Shown in pieces: positions 6,427-16,500 of a DNA stretch of 31,165 nucleotides. The DNA comes from a virus. Location of the stretch: the IMG/VR virus record IMGVR_UViG_3300010885_006447, positions 1 through 31,165 of that record. One strand, 5' to 3'. Position 1 is the stretch's first letter. Every line of letters starts with the position of its first letter. The notes beneath the pieces were generated by a model that worked only from the letters and a program-made list of their open reading frames with translations, was not told the origin of the DNA and made no database searches. The position numbers and the translations under genes were made by a program.

Positions 6427-9057
6427 TTAAGAGATTTTAAGCCAGTAGCTTGCTGGTTGACTCCATCCTTGCGAGTGTGCGCTATTCCAATTTGAATATG
6501 CCGGACTTGCAAATGTGTAAGTGTCATAAGTTGGTGATATTGAGTAGCCCCAGTTGTCGGTAATGTTGTCAAAGTTTCCTGGATATGTGGGCCATCCTGC
6601 TCCGCCTGTTACTGCGGCTGTTCCGCCTTCAGCAAATCCACAACCATCGTTTCTATTGTCAAGAGTATAGCCGTCAAAAGTCATGCCATTCTGAGTGCTG
6701 CCGCCCCAACAAGATTTAAGCCAAGTGTTGGCTGTGACGTTGTTGTTTACTGTGTCTACTCCGCTACTAGAGCCGCCGTTCCAGTCGTTTTTATTTCGTG
6801 CTCTGTAACCTTCAACACCCAACCAACGAGCATTGCCGTCAAGGTTAAAATACCAGTTTTTCCAAGTTGTGCCTGCATTAAGAATTCTAAAACAGGCTAC
6901 ACCCTTATTTCTTCCGTTGATAACTAGTGCGTCAATAAATGGCTGACCTAGGTTGCCTGCTGTGCTGCCTGTTTGACCTGTGTTGATTATTGAAGTATTT
7001 TGTGAAAACATGTTAAAGGGAACGTTGACTTCAAAATCATCTACGTGGCGTCCATCAGTAACTGAAGGTCCACAAAAACTCATTAACATCCATCCGCCGC
7101 CTGCGTTGGTCATGTCACACCATACTTGTTTTGGTTGTCCAGTAAATCCTGCTGGCAAAATCCAATAGTATCCGTTGGTTGTTGTTCCTGTTAAGCGTTT
7201 GATAGCCATAGCACTTGGTGCTGGATTATCAATAGTTGATCCAATGTTACCGTTTACCTGTGGTCGATCATAGGAAATCCTAGTGGTATTGTAGTTTTGT
7301 AATACTTCTCTTTCTAATAATGCACGAGAATACACTCTTATGGTAGAAAGTCTACCTAGCCACCCGCCAGTTTCGCCAGCATTTGTTTTGCCAACAAGTG
7401 AAGATTCCGGCCAGCCAACTGACGAAATGCCGTACCATACGGCTGTTCCTGAAAATCTTCCATTAATAAAGTATTTAATAAGCCCGTTTTCCACAGTTGC
7501 AACCACATGGCTCCATGTGTTTAGTGGAACAGTGCCTGCACTATATGAGTATCTTGGATTGCCGTCGTAATGATATAACTGCACCTTACCGTCTGTATAT
7601 ACACCAAAATTCATGTATACATTGCCCTTGCCAAGAATACATTTTTGCAAATATTGTTGGGTTGGGGAACCATATCCGGTTGGATAAACCCATGTTTCAA
7701 AAGTAAATGCGGCTGTTGCAGTATAATTGAACATGGCTACAGGTAATGTGCCGTATGCGGCTCCTGTACCAGCTAGTGTAAAGTATGACGGTAAAATAAT
7801 TGTTGATCCAGCAGTATAACTAGGAGTCCCAGTTAGTGTGGCATCATTACCTCTATTGCTAACGTCAGTCCAAGTAGTATTGCTTGTTATAAAGCTAGTT
7901 GCAGACAGATGAGTTACTATGCCGTTGGAGACAATACCAGATGATATATCGTCAATTTCCCATGTGTTGCCTGCACTGAATGTTTCTACTACACCGGGAG
8001 CTGTATTAAATCTAAGTTGCCCTACAGGTTGTGTAGTTGACGTTGCTAGTGTGAATCGAATGATAACAACGCCACTGCCGCCGTTACCTGAAACGTTAAC
8101 AGAAATACCCATTCCGCCACCGCCACCGCCAGTACTTGCACCTGCGGCGCCGCCAATACAGTTTGGAGTTGCACTGCCATTAATACCGTCGGCACCATTA
8201 TTGACTCCGCCTTTGCCGCCCAGGCCTGCCACGTTAGGAGTTCCTGAGTTTGCTGTCCATACAGCTCCGCCGCCACCACCACCAACGCCACCATTGCCTG
8301 CTGTAGATCCAAAACCGCTACCGTTTTGTGCGCCGCCACCACCGCCTCCTGCGTAAAAATAAGAAGTTCCGCTGATGCTAAATGCCAGTCCAGGGCCACC
8401 ATTGCCGCCATCTTTTCCAGGTCCTACTGCGTCTGCACCTTTGCCGCCTGCGCCGCCACCACCTGCGCCACTATATGGTCCGTTAGAATACCATAAGATT
8501 TTATCACCACCCGGAAATCCCTGTCCTGCTGTGCCTGCACCGCCGTAATGTGCAATTGCATTAGTTGTATCGTGGCCTGCGCCACCTCCACTTCCGCCGC
8601 TTGCACCGTTGATATTACTAGTTCCGTAGGCACCTCCACCTCCACCGCCAATAGCAGTTAATGTACCAAACACACTGTTTGTTCCATTTACGCCTATAGC
8701 GTTAGCCGATCCGGCGCCAGTAAACCCGGCGCCACCTGTGCCCACAGTTACAGAGTATGCTGTACCAGGAACTACAGGAAATGCTGAGTTATATATTAAT
8801 CCACCTGCGCCACCACCGCCTGCTGATCCGCCAGCTCCTCCGCCAGCAACTACTAATACTTCAATGCTAGTAACACCAGTTGGGCATGTCCACGATGTAT
8901 TAGATACTGTTCCGCCAGATCCGGCTAGTACAGTAAACGCTTGACTACCAGTGTTAGTCCACTGTATTGCAGTATTGGAAAATAAACTAGGGCGAGTTGC
9001 GCTTGGTAATGTTAAGTTTCCGGTGTCATTTACGGTTAAACTTTGCAGGTTTGCCAT
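6427..9057 (-). CDS. Glycine-rich adhesin with LamG and fibrinogen-like domains (876 aa)
   Basis: Three recognisable domains follow one another. Residues about 55-335 are a polyglycine module (WTCPTGVTSIEVLVVAGGG to GSGVVIIRFT). Residues about 445-595 look like a LamG/concanavalin-type sandwich: AFTFETWVYP, then LNTWSHVVATVENGLIKYFI with NGRFSG, and IRVYSRALLEREV. Residues about 612-876 start with TNGYYWILP and QVWCDMTNAGGGWMLM, the hallmark opening of a fibrinogen C-terminal-like domain. They continue with cysteines in KSCWGG and DGCGF and end in ASYWLKIS. All three are sugar- or surface-binding folds, so a receptor-binding role outside the capsid is likely. The start is one base after the stop of the S74 gene, suggesting translational coupling; AAAAGGG in the upstream gene's end could be its ribosome site. 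Confidence 0.87.
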   Translation of the reverse strand: MANLQSLTVNDTGNLTLPSATRPSLFSNTAIQWTNTGSQAFTVLAGSGGTVSNTSWTCPTGVTSIEVLVVAGGGAGGSAGGGGAGGLIYNSAFPVVPGTAYSVTVGTGGAGFTGAGSANAIGVNGTNSVFGTLTAIGGGGGGAYGTSNINGASGGSGGGAGHDTTNAIAHYGGAGTAGQGFPGGDKILWYSNGPYSGAGGGGAGGKGADAVGPGKDGGNGGPGLAFSISGTSYFYAGGGGGGAQNGSGFGSTAGNGGVGGGGGGAVWTANSGTPNVAGLGGKGGVNNGADGINGSATPNCIGGAAGASTGGGGGGMGISVNVSGNGGSGVVIIRFTLATSTTQPVGQLRFNTAPGVVETFSAGNTWEIDDISSGIVSNGIVTHLSATSFITSNTTWTDVSNRGNDATLTGTPSYTAGSTIILPSYFTLAGTGAAYGTLPVAMFNYTATAAFTFETWVYPTGYGSPTQQYLQKCILGKGNVYMNFGVYTDGKVQLYHYDGNPRYSYSAGTVPLNTWSHVVATVENGLIKYFINGRFSGTAVWYGISSVGWPESSLVGKTNAGETGGWLGRLSTIRVYSRALLEREVLQNYNTTRISYDRPQVNGNIGSTIDNPAPSAMAIKRLTGTTTNGYYWILPAGFTGQPKQVWCDMTNAGGGWMLMSFCGPSVTDGRHVDDFEVNVPFNMFSQNTSIINTGQTGSTAGNLGQPFIDALVINGRNKGVACFRILNAGTTWKNWYFNLDGNARWLGVEGYRARNKNDWNGGSSSGVDTVNNNVTANTWLKSCWGGSTQNGMTFDGYTLDNRNDGCGFAEGGTAAVTGGAGWPTYPGNFDNITDNWGYSISPTYDTYTFASPAYSNWNSAHSQGWSQPASYWLKIS

Positions 9058-9058
9058 A

Positions 9059-10150
9059 TTACTTTAACCCTTTTAACTCATTGATTTCTTCTTTTAATGA
9101 TTTGATTGCTTCTACTAGATAAGCAGTTAATTTAGTATAGTGAATTCCTTCTGGATCACCGTTTGCATTTTTGCTAACAATATTTGGAATGATTCTGTTT
9201 ACTTCTTCAGCAATTAATCCTGCTTCAGCTTTACTTGAACCGTCTCGACGATCGTATGTGACGCCAACTAAGTTTAAAACTGCATCTAGTGCGCCAGTAA
9301 TAGGATTAACATTTTCTTTTAATGCAATACTTGAACTTTCTGTTAGTGCTGTTACTGTTAATGTACCGGTTGATGCGTTAAAAGAAAACTTGCTAGCAGT
9401 TGTTTTACCAGCAGTCAAACTTCCAGTTGCGCTTGTTGACAGCACTGGATATAATGTAGTTGATGCTACGTCGTCTGCTAACGATGCACCAACAGACGAC
9501 CAGCTCAATACTCCACTTCCGTTACTAGTAAGAGCATAACCAGATACTGAAGCATCAGCCGCTGGTAATGTATATGTTCCACTAGTAGTTGTTGCTGCCG
9601 CTTGAAAAGTAACAGTTCCGCTAGTAGAGCCTATTAGTCTTAACTTGCCCGATTGTCCAGAAGATCCAACTGTGATGTTTTTATTAACAGCTACACCACC
9701 TGCAAATGTTGCCGCGCCAGTTGACGCACTAGTCGAATCATCGGTTGAACTTGCTACAATATTAAAACCAGTTGATCCTGTTGCTGAGACTTGTCCGCTA
9801 AATGCACCAGTTGTAGCAGTTATTGGACCACCCCCTGCACCCATTGTTACCCAGTTCACACCATCACTGAATAGGGTAGTTGTAGTACCAGTTGACATAG
9901 TTTGACTTGTTGTGCCGCTGCCGCCAGGACCTGTAAAAACTCCCCCGCCGCTTGTGGTAAACGATAGTGTAATAGTACCGCTGGCAGCATTATAAAAAGT
10001 CTGTGATTGACCAGCAAATAGTAAAGGATCTCCAATAGTTACAGTATAACTAGTACCTGTAAGTTTTGTAAATGCACCAGATCCCGGAGATGTAAAGGCT
10101 GCGGTTGTTGACGCAGTTGCTGATGATATTACCGTATTATAACGTGCCAT
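9059..10150 (-). CDS. Tail-fibre protein with C-terminal S74 intramolecular chaperone (363 aa)
   Basis: The first 270 residues are Ser/Thr/Gly-rich beta repeats of fibre type (TGTYTLPAADASVSGYALTS; GAATFAGGVAVNKNITVGS). Residues 273-363 fit the peptidase S74 / endosialidase chaperone domain: SSIALKENVNPITGALDAVL, then GVTYDRRDGSSKAEAGLIAEE, PNIVSK, and a C-terminal coiled helix (AIKSLKEEINELKGLK). In that family the domain drives trimer folding and then cuts itself off at a Ser, helped by a Lys five residues on. Ser273 and Lys278 have this spacing. The mature product would therefore be about 272 residues and trimeric. AGAGAG before the ATG is the likely ribosome site. It sits 20 bases after the 117-aa gene and one base before the next adhesin. 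Confidence 0.88.
   Translation of the reverse strand: MARYNTVISSATASTTAAFTSPGSGAFTKLTGTSYTVTIGDPLLFAGQSQTFYNAASGTITLSFTTSGGGVFTGPGGSGTTSQTMSTGTTTTLFSDGVNWVTMGAGGGPITATTGAFSGQVSATGSTGFNIVASSTDDSTSASTGAATFAGGVAVNKNITVGSSGQSGKLRLIGSTSGTVTFQAAATTTSGTYTLPAADASVSGYALTSNGSGVLSWSSVGASLADDVASTTLYPVLSTSATGSLTAGKTTASKFSFNASTGTLTVTALTESSSIALKENVNPITGALDAVLNLVGVTYDRRDGSSKAEAGLIAEEVNRIIPNIVSKNANGDPEGIHYTKLTAYLVEAIKSLKEEINELKGLK
9062..9334 (-). other. S74 self-cleaving chaperone domain
   Basis: Codes for residues 273-363 of the fibre protein. Predicted self-cleavage is just before or at Ser273-Ser274, with Lys278 as partner. The GLIAEEV motif and the closing helix with heptad-like leucines are family marks. 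Cleavage is inferred from the family, not shown. Confidence 0.75.
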
Positions 10151-10170
10151 ATTAGTATCTCTCTTTTATA

Positions 10171-10524
10171 TTATACTGTTGATGTTTCAATGCCGTAAAT
10201 GTTAACGTTTACGTTGGCGGTTGACGCATATACAGTAATGTATTTTGCACCAGTAGTACTACTTAAAACTAGACCTGTTCTTTCAAATACGCCCTTTGGT
10301 GCAACTACTGTGTCATATTCGATAGCTTCGCTAGGTACTAATGAACCAGTTGGTGATCCAGCAGTTCCTAAACTAGTACCTAGATACAAACGGATAGTTG
10401 CTGCCGATGTGCCTGTATTTGTAAAACTTACGTTACACACGGTGTATGTAGTTGATGGTACCATGTAGGCAGTTGTTGCTGTAGTTGCCGACGGTGTACC
10501 TGTGTATAAAATTCCTGTTGCCAT
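10171..10524 (-). CDS. Small beta-rich virion-associated protein (117 aa)
   Basis: The sequence MATGILYTGTPSATTATTAY, then VSFTNTGTSAATIRLYLG, VVAPKGVFERTGLVLSS and VNVNIYGIE predicts an all-beta sandwich with no signal peptide or membrane segment. Short proteins of this kind occur beside fibre genes in marine T4-like phages and are usually called structural or hypothetical. Its plan (NxGtsaaxIxL, then an 'apkg' turn, then GLVL, then a closing strand ending in E) resembles the truncated protein at 30865-31164. GGAGAAA ahead of the ATG is a clear ribosome site. It lies 24 bases after giant gene A and 20 bases before the S74 gene. A capping, head-decoration or fibre-joint role is possible but unproven. 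Confidence 0.75.
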   Translation of the reverse strand: MATGILYTGTPSATTATTAYMVPSTTYTVCNVSFTNTGTSAATIRLYLGTSLGTAGSPTGSLVPSEAIEYDTVVAPKGVFERTGLVLSSTTGAKYITVYASTANVNVNIYGIETSTV

Positions 10525-10548
10525 TTTTGTTTCTCCAAATTTTTATGT

Positions 10549-13500
10549 TTATCTTTGTCCGAAATATACTAAAGCAACTGGTGCCCCATCTATTCCGCCC
10601 GTAAATGTCATTTTACTACTTACGTAGATTTGTGCATTGTTAGTATTACTTATCGTATTTCCAGCAATGTATATCTGTCCTGATGTGATAGTATTTACGT
10701 TCAGCGAACTCTGACCGCCACCAATCTGTGCTGTAATAAATGCTTTAATAGCCTTCTGTGTAGGTACTACACCATCACTGTTAGCTGTAAAGTACGGATC
10801 AGTTGAGAACTGATAAATTGTTGCTGATCCAACTCCTAAACTAACTGATCCAAGTGTCAAACTCTGTAGGCCTGACAAGTTAAACGCACTAGCGTTCAAT
10901 GTAGCAGTACCAGTTGACTGTTGAACTCCGAACAAATTACCAACGTTGAAGTTACCGTCTTGGTCAGTACTTGTAAAGAATACTCGTCCGCCACCAACAA
11001 ACAACTCTTGATTTGCTGATACTGCTTTAGTAGCATCAACATACGGATAATTAGTAGCTGTGACACCACCTGTACCAATATACAAGAAATCATGTCCAGT
11101 TAGTCGAACGTTACTATAAGACAAGTTAGTTGTGATCAACTCATTGTGTGCTGGCGCTAACAATGTTGATAGTCCAGGATTAATCTGGAATGTAGCACTA
11201 TAGTTACCTGGAACCCCTAGTACATTAGTTACACTAACTAGTTTATACCAGCGATTAGTTCCTGTAATACTACTGAATACCACATTACATCCTGCGGTTG
11301 GTATTTGATATAGACCACTTACGTTTACATACGAACCTACTTGATACAAGTCAGCATATCCATCACCTAAATAGCTTGCTGTAGCAGTTGTGTTAGCAGT
11401 ACCTCGATGTGCAAAACTTGGATTACCTAATGCGCCATTACCAATACGTGCAACAAGTGGTGCTGTGTTAACCTTGTTAGGATCAGTTTGTGTAATGATT
11501 GGGCCTGCAAAGTATGTCATTCCAGATGGAGTAGATGCTGTTAACGCAAAGACTGCTCCACCAGCTGTAGTAGATATTTGAATAGTACCTGCTAGCCCAC
11601 TTGTACTTGTTGGAGTTCCCTTAACATAATAATATGTTCCAGCAACAATACCGCCAGAACTTGTGCCATTAAACACAATAGGTTGGTTAGCTGTTAAGTT
11701 GCTAATATTATCAACGGTGATAGTACCAGTACTTGTTGTGCTTGTTGCTGTAACATTACCGCGTGGAAATCCACTGCCTGGTTCGATCATTCTAACTTCA
11801 CTAACTTGATTGTTAACGACCTTGATACGGCCTTGTGGGCGAGCACCAGTCTGTATTCTAGTAGCAGTCTTACCGCTAGTATTAGATACGGCTACCCATG
11901 TTGGAACTGCACCTAATGTAGCATTTTGAGGATTACCAAATACTAGACCTAACCAGTTGCTTGAACTTGGCATACCGGTTGCATAGTAAGTCCAGTTTAG
12001 ACCATCTGGACTAGTAGCTACTGCTTGGCTTGAAGTTGCTACGGCAACAAACAATCCCTGGCCGTATCTAATTCTACTCCAAGTTGTTATACCGTTGGCA
12101 TATAGTGGGTTGTTTAGTACAGTAACCCATGTGTTATTTGCCGCAGGTGATGGAGTTGTTACCCAAGCATTTGTTTGCCAGTTAGTTGTATAGCATAAAG
12201 TTCCATCACTGGCCAGTGCCACAAAACGTCCATTACCGTATGTAACACTTGCCCAAGTTTTACTTGGTAATGTTGCACCTGCATACCATACTGTTGGATC
12301 TGCCGCAGTAAATGAACTTACAGTTCCGCCAATTGCACAGAATACTCCTGCACCGTAGGTAATATTAGTATAACCCGAGGCGTTTGTTGTAATGTTGCTT
12401 GATCGATCTGACCATGTGCCAGATGGACTACCACTTAATGATACTGCTGACGCACCGCTTGTACCACCAACAGCAATGTATAAATTATTACCATATGCTA
12501 GTGATTTAAGATTAGTTTTACCTGTTGTTCCGCCAGTAGCACTCCATGTTCCGCCTTGATCTGCACTATATGCCGCAGATGCTGTAGCTGTAGAAATAGC
12601 CACAAATGCCGCGTTTGGATCTGTTACTGTCACTGCTGGAGTCGTAGTATACCCATAACCTGGTTGTGATATAGTATAACTTGTTACGCCATAACCTGCC
12701 GCATTAGTATTTGTGTTGGCTCCGGCTACTGCTAGTGTTCCAACATACGCTAATGATACGTTAGTTCCGCCGCTACCGACACCGCTAGCACCGTAACCAG
12801 ATTTACCATAAACTGCATTGGTAAATGTTGGTTTTGTTGAGCTAAATGTTGTTCCTGATCCACTAGCATAATAGTAGTTAGTCACGTTTGGACTTACAGT
12901 TGTATCAACTGCTGAATAATAATTTCCAGCTGTTACGGCGCCACCTGAACTCCAACCAGTGGCTGTAAATGGAGGTGCAATAGTTACAATAGGACTAGCA
13001 TAGTATCCGCTACCCCATGTTGTAGCAGTAATACTTGATAAGCTACCTGTTACAGCAGTAATAATTGGGCTTACATATAAGCTACCAGTGATTATCATAT
13101 CAACTGCCTGTATAGAACCGTTTAATACACGAGCTGTTGCTGTTGCTCCGGCACCAGTTGCATCTGTAATAACAATAGTTGGCGGTGTTAGATAGTTATA
13201 TCCGCCGCTGACTACAGTAATGCTGATAATTTGTCCTGCTGTATTTCCAGTTCCAATAACTGCTGTTAAGACAGCACCCGATCCGCCAACGCCTCCAACT
13301 ATTGCAGTAGCTGTTGCATTTTGGCCGCCACCGTATACAACACTTCCCCATTGAGCACTTGCATCTGTTGGTAATGCTCCGCCGGCTGCCCATGTAGTTC
13401 CGTCTGCGGTAGTTGCTGTACTGGCAACTCCTGTAGCATTTGATGTAGCAACAAACTTGCCTTGACCGTATGCTACGCTTGCCCATGTAGTAGTTACTGC

Positions 13501-16500
13501 CGCTGTCATTGTAATTGCTGTACTAGTAAATCCTGGTGCAGTATAAGACAACGCTGGTTCAATAATATATCCGGATGTAGCATCTAGCAACGAGTAAACT
13601 GTGTTACCCGGAACTACATGATCCCATCCTGCTTCATATACTGGAACTGCAATAGTTCCAGTGATCGCTGTACTTGCTAAGTTTTGGCTTACGCTAACAG
13701 TCCAAGTTGACCCTGCTCCCGAACCGCTAATATTAGCAACAACGTATGTGTTAGGTAATACTGATCCGCCGGTTAGCAACATACCTGGATAGATTGTACC
13801 CGATGTTAATGTTCCTACAGTTAGTGTAGTTCCAACAATAATCGATGCGGCTGTTACTGCGGGGGTTGCACTAGTTGCGTTCAATGAAATATTAGTACCT
13901 GCGGCAGCATTTGCAGCCGAAGTAGCTAGTCTAAATGTTGTGCTGGTTAAACTTGTTGTACTTACATAGTAAACTGTTCCAGTAGTTAAACCAGCAATAG
14001 CCGCACCTAAATAGATTGGTTGTCCAACATGCATAGTTGCTGTGCTAGCCACTGTGAATACTGTAGTATTGTTTGTTGTAATAGTCAGTGTTGCAAAACT
14101 TGGACGAACTACGTTAGCGAGTTTGTTGCTTTGAGCATATCCAATGATATTGGCGTATTGTCCTACGCCTGTACCAGCTATAAGTTGGATTCTCATACCA
14201 ACATAAGCCGAACTTAGTTGAATATCACTGTTAGCAATAGTTATAGTACCGACTGTACCAGTCTGTGCTACGTTACTTGCTGTTAGATAGTTGCTGCCGC
14301 CTGTTCCTTGTCCGTTGTTTAAGTCAACTAGTCGTGTTTCAAACACTGCCGAGTCACGGAACTCGTCTTGTATTGTTACAATATTATATCCTGCTCCGTT
14401 AACTGTTGGCAATGTATTTGTGTATTGGCTACCTGCGTTTTCAAATTCTAAACGTAGAATCTCATCAACACTGTCTGTTACTACGTTTGTAACGTATGCT
14501 GGGCTAGCACGGTTATTTAAACGACCGTAAATTGGAGTTTCATAACTGTCAATACCTTCAGCAATAACACCATATGTACCATATGAACTATTACCGTTAG
14601 TAGCACGGATACGTCCACCGTATTCTGCTAGGTAACCTGCATATGAATAGTATGCGAATACTGAAACAAGTTCAGTTAAGGCGTTAGACCCAGTACACCA
14701 TACGCCAATACCATCACTGATAATAGTTGTGTAGTCGTTAGCAACAATAGATTTATTACCGCCAGCATGTAATGCCGCGTCAATCTTCATACCGCTACAT
14801 CCAGAACCAAACAATGTCAAGTTTTGTGTATACGGTGAGCGATTACTAATCCATGCCGCGCTGTCGCTAGGACCAAATCCTGCGTCAAGACTTGAGTAAG
14901 ATCCAGCTGTTGGTCGGCGAGTTCCTAGTGCATTAGGCAAAGTTAGTGCGCCATTTAACCCGTTTGTAGTCATATTACGTAATCCAGAAGCATTACGTAG
15001 ATGGAACAAGTCTGTTGCTGTAGAACCGCCTTGTGCTGACAGGTAAATTCTTGCAGAACGTGTTGATTTATAGTTACCTGTTAATCCTAAGTCGTAAATT
15101 AATCCGTCAATGTGATAAGTTGCATCACGTACTGCCTTAGTTGTATCAATAAAATAGCTTACAGTCATTGTACCGGTGCCGCCAGTTAATGTTTTAGTAG
15201 TTTGTGTTCCTTTTCCGGGCTGTGTTATTGACACAGTCAATGTTGCAGTAGTTGGGGTTGTTAATACCCAGTATACTGTGGTTGGTGAAAGACTAACATC
15301 AAATACGGTACCGCTGAATACTACAGGATCGCCTACTGTTAAGTTATGTGCTCCGCTACAAGTAATTGTGCCGTTAGTAGCTGTAGTTGTTACTGTTCCT
15401 GTAAACTGCGATAGAACATATGCAACTGCTTCGTTAGCTAAAAATTCTTTATTAGCACGGATAATTTCTGCACCTTGAATAGTAGCCAATGTATTATTAT
15501 AACCACTGGTCATACTGTATGATCCTGTTGGATTATTCCAAGGTTGAATAGTTCCGTTAGTATTTTTATCACAAATGCCTTGATTGATCGGCATACCTGC
15601 TGTGCATGTAGCTGTTAAACTTCCAACGGTATTAGTAATTGCAAATGCTGTGCCACTCTTATATGACTCAGTAACTGTAATTGTAGTGCCTGCAGAAGGA
15701 TATGTGCCAGCAGTTACAGTATTGATCCAATACTGAGCACCGTTTACTAGGCCGCCTGCGGCATTGAAGTTTGCTGTTAATGTTAATCCAGTAGCATTAG
15801 TCAATACCAATGCTGTTCCGCCCAGTGTCGCGGCAATAGTAATTGCACTTGCACTTGCAGTCTTAACATAATAAACTTGATTAGATACAATGCTTGATTG
15901 AGTACCTGTAGCTTGTGGTGTAAATCCTGTGAACCAAACTTTTTGTCCAACAACTACACCTAGTGAGCTTACTGTTGCACCAAGTGTAATGCTACTACTT
16001 GAAATAGTAGTTGCTGTTGTGGTAATATTTGCAGGCAATCCAGTGAATACAATTGGCATGTTAACTAGCATGCCAGCATTACTTGTAACAGTAATCAAGT
16101 TTGTACTTGTAGTTACAGTGGATACTGGGATAGTTGTTCCACTTGCTGTAATATCTGTTGTTAGACCAAGACCACCATAGATGCCATAGACAACTGCCGT
16201 CATGGCTCCTGTGCCAGCACTTGTAATATCAAATGTTGTGCCAAGATATGTTTGGCTAATTGTAAACTGTGTTGAACTCAATACTTGTTTAATATAGTAT
16301 GTGCCTGCTACAAGATTACTAATAGTTGTTCCTGTAATAGTAATAACTAGGCCTGGGACAAACCCGCTAGTAGTACCTGCTGTAAGAACATCATTGTATG
16401 TATTTCCATTAAGAACAATACTTGTAGTTGCGCTTGTAATACTAGTAGTAGTAGATGCCGCTGATTGATTATAGTTTAATAACCATGTTGTACCACTACC

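Noticed and set aside
7919-8356. Proline-rich open frame on the + strand (also similar ones at 4163-4354, 4793-5002 and 8738-8944)
   Set aside because: These are the reverse complement of glycine-codon runs in the adhesin genes; no ribosome sites or independent protein character.
8046-8411. Ala/Val-rich alternative leftward frames within the glycine-rich genes
   Set aside because: They arise from GGN repeats read in another frame and lie wholly inside well-supported genes.
1783-9057. Diversity-generating retroelement acting on the adhesin genes
   Set aside because: No reverse transcriptase, template repeat or adenine-biased variable repeat was found within the window.
10546-10553. GATAAACA as another late promoter box before the 117-aa gene
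   Set aside because: It is largely the end of gene A (the CAAAGATAA stop context) with two mismatches from the consensus; too weak to list.
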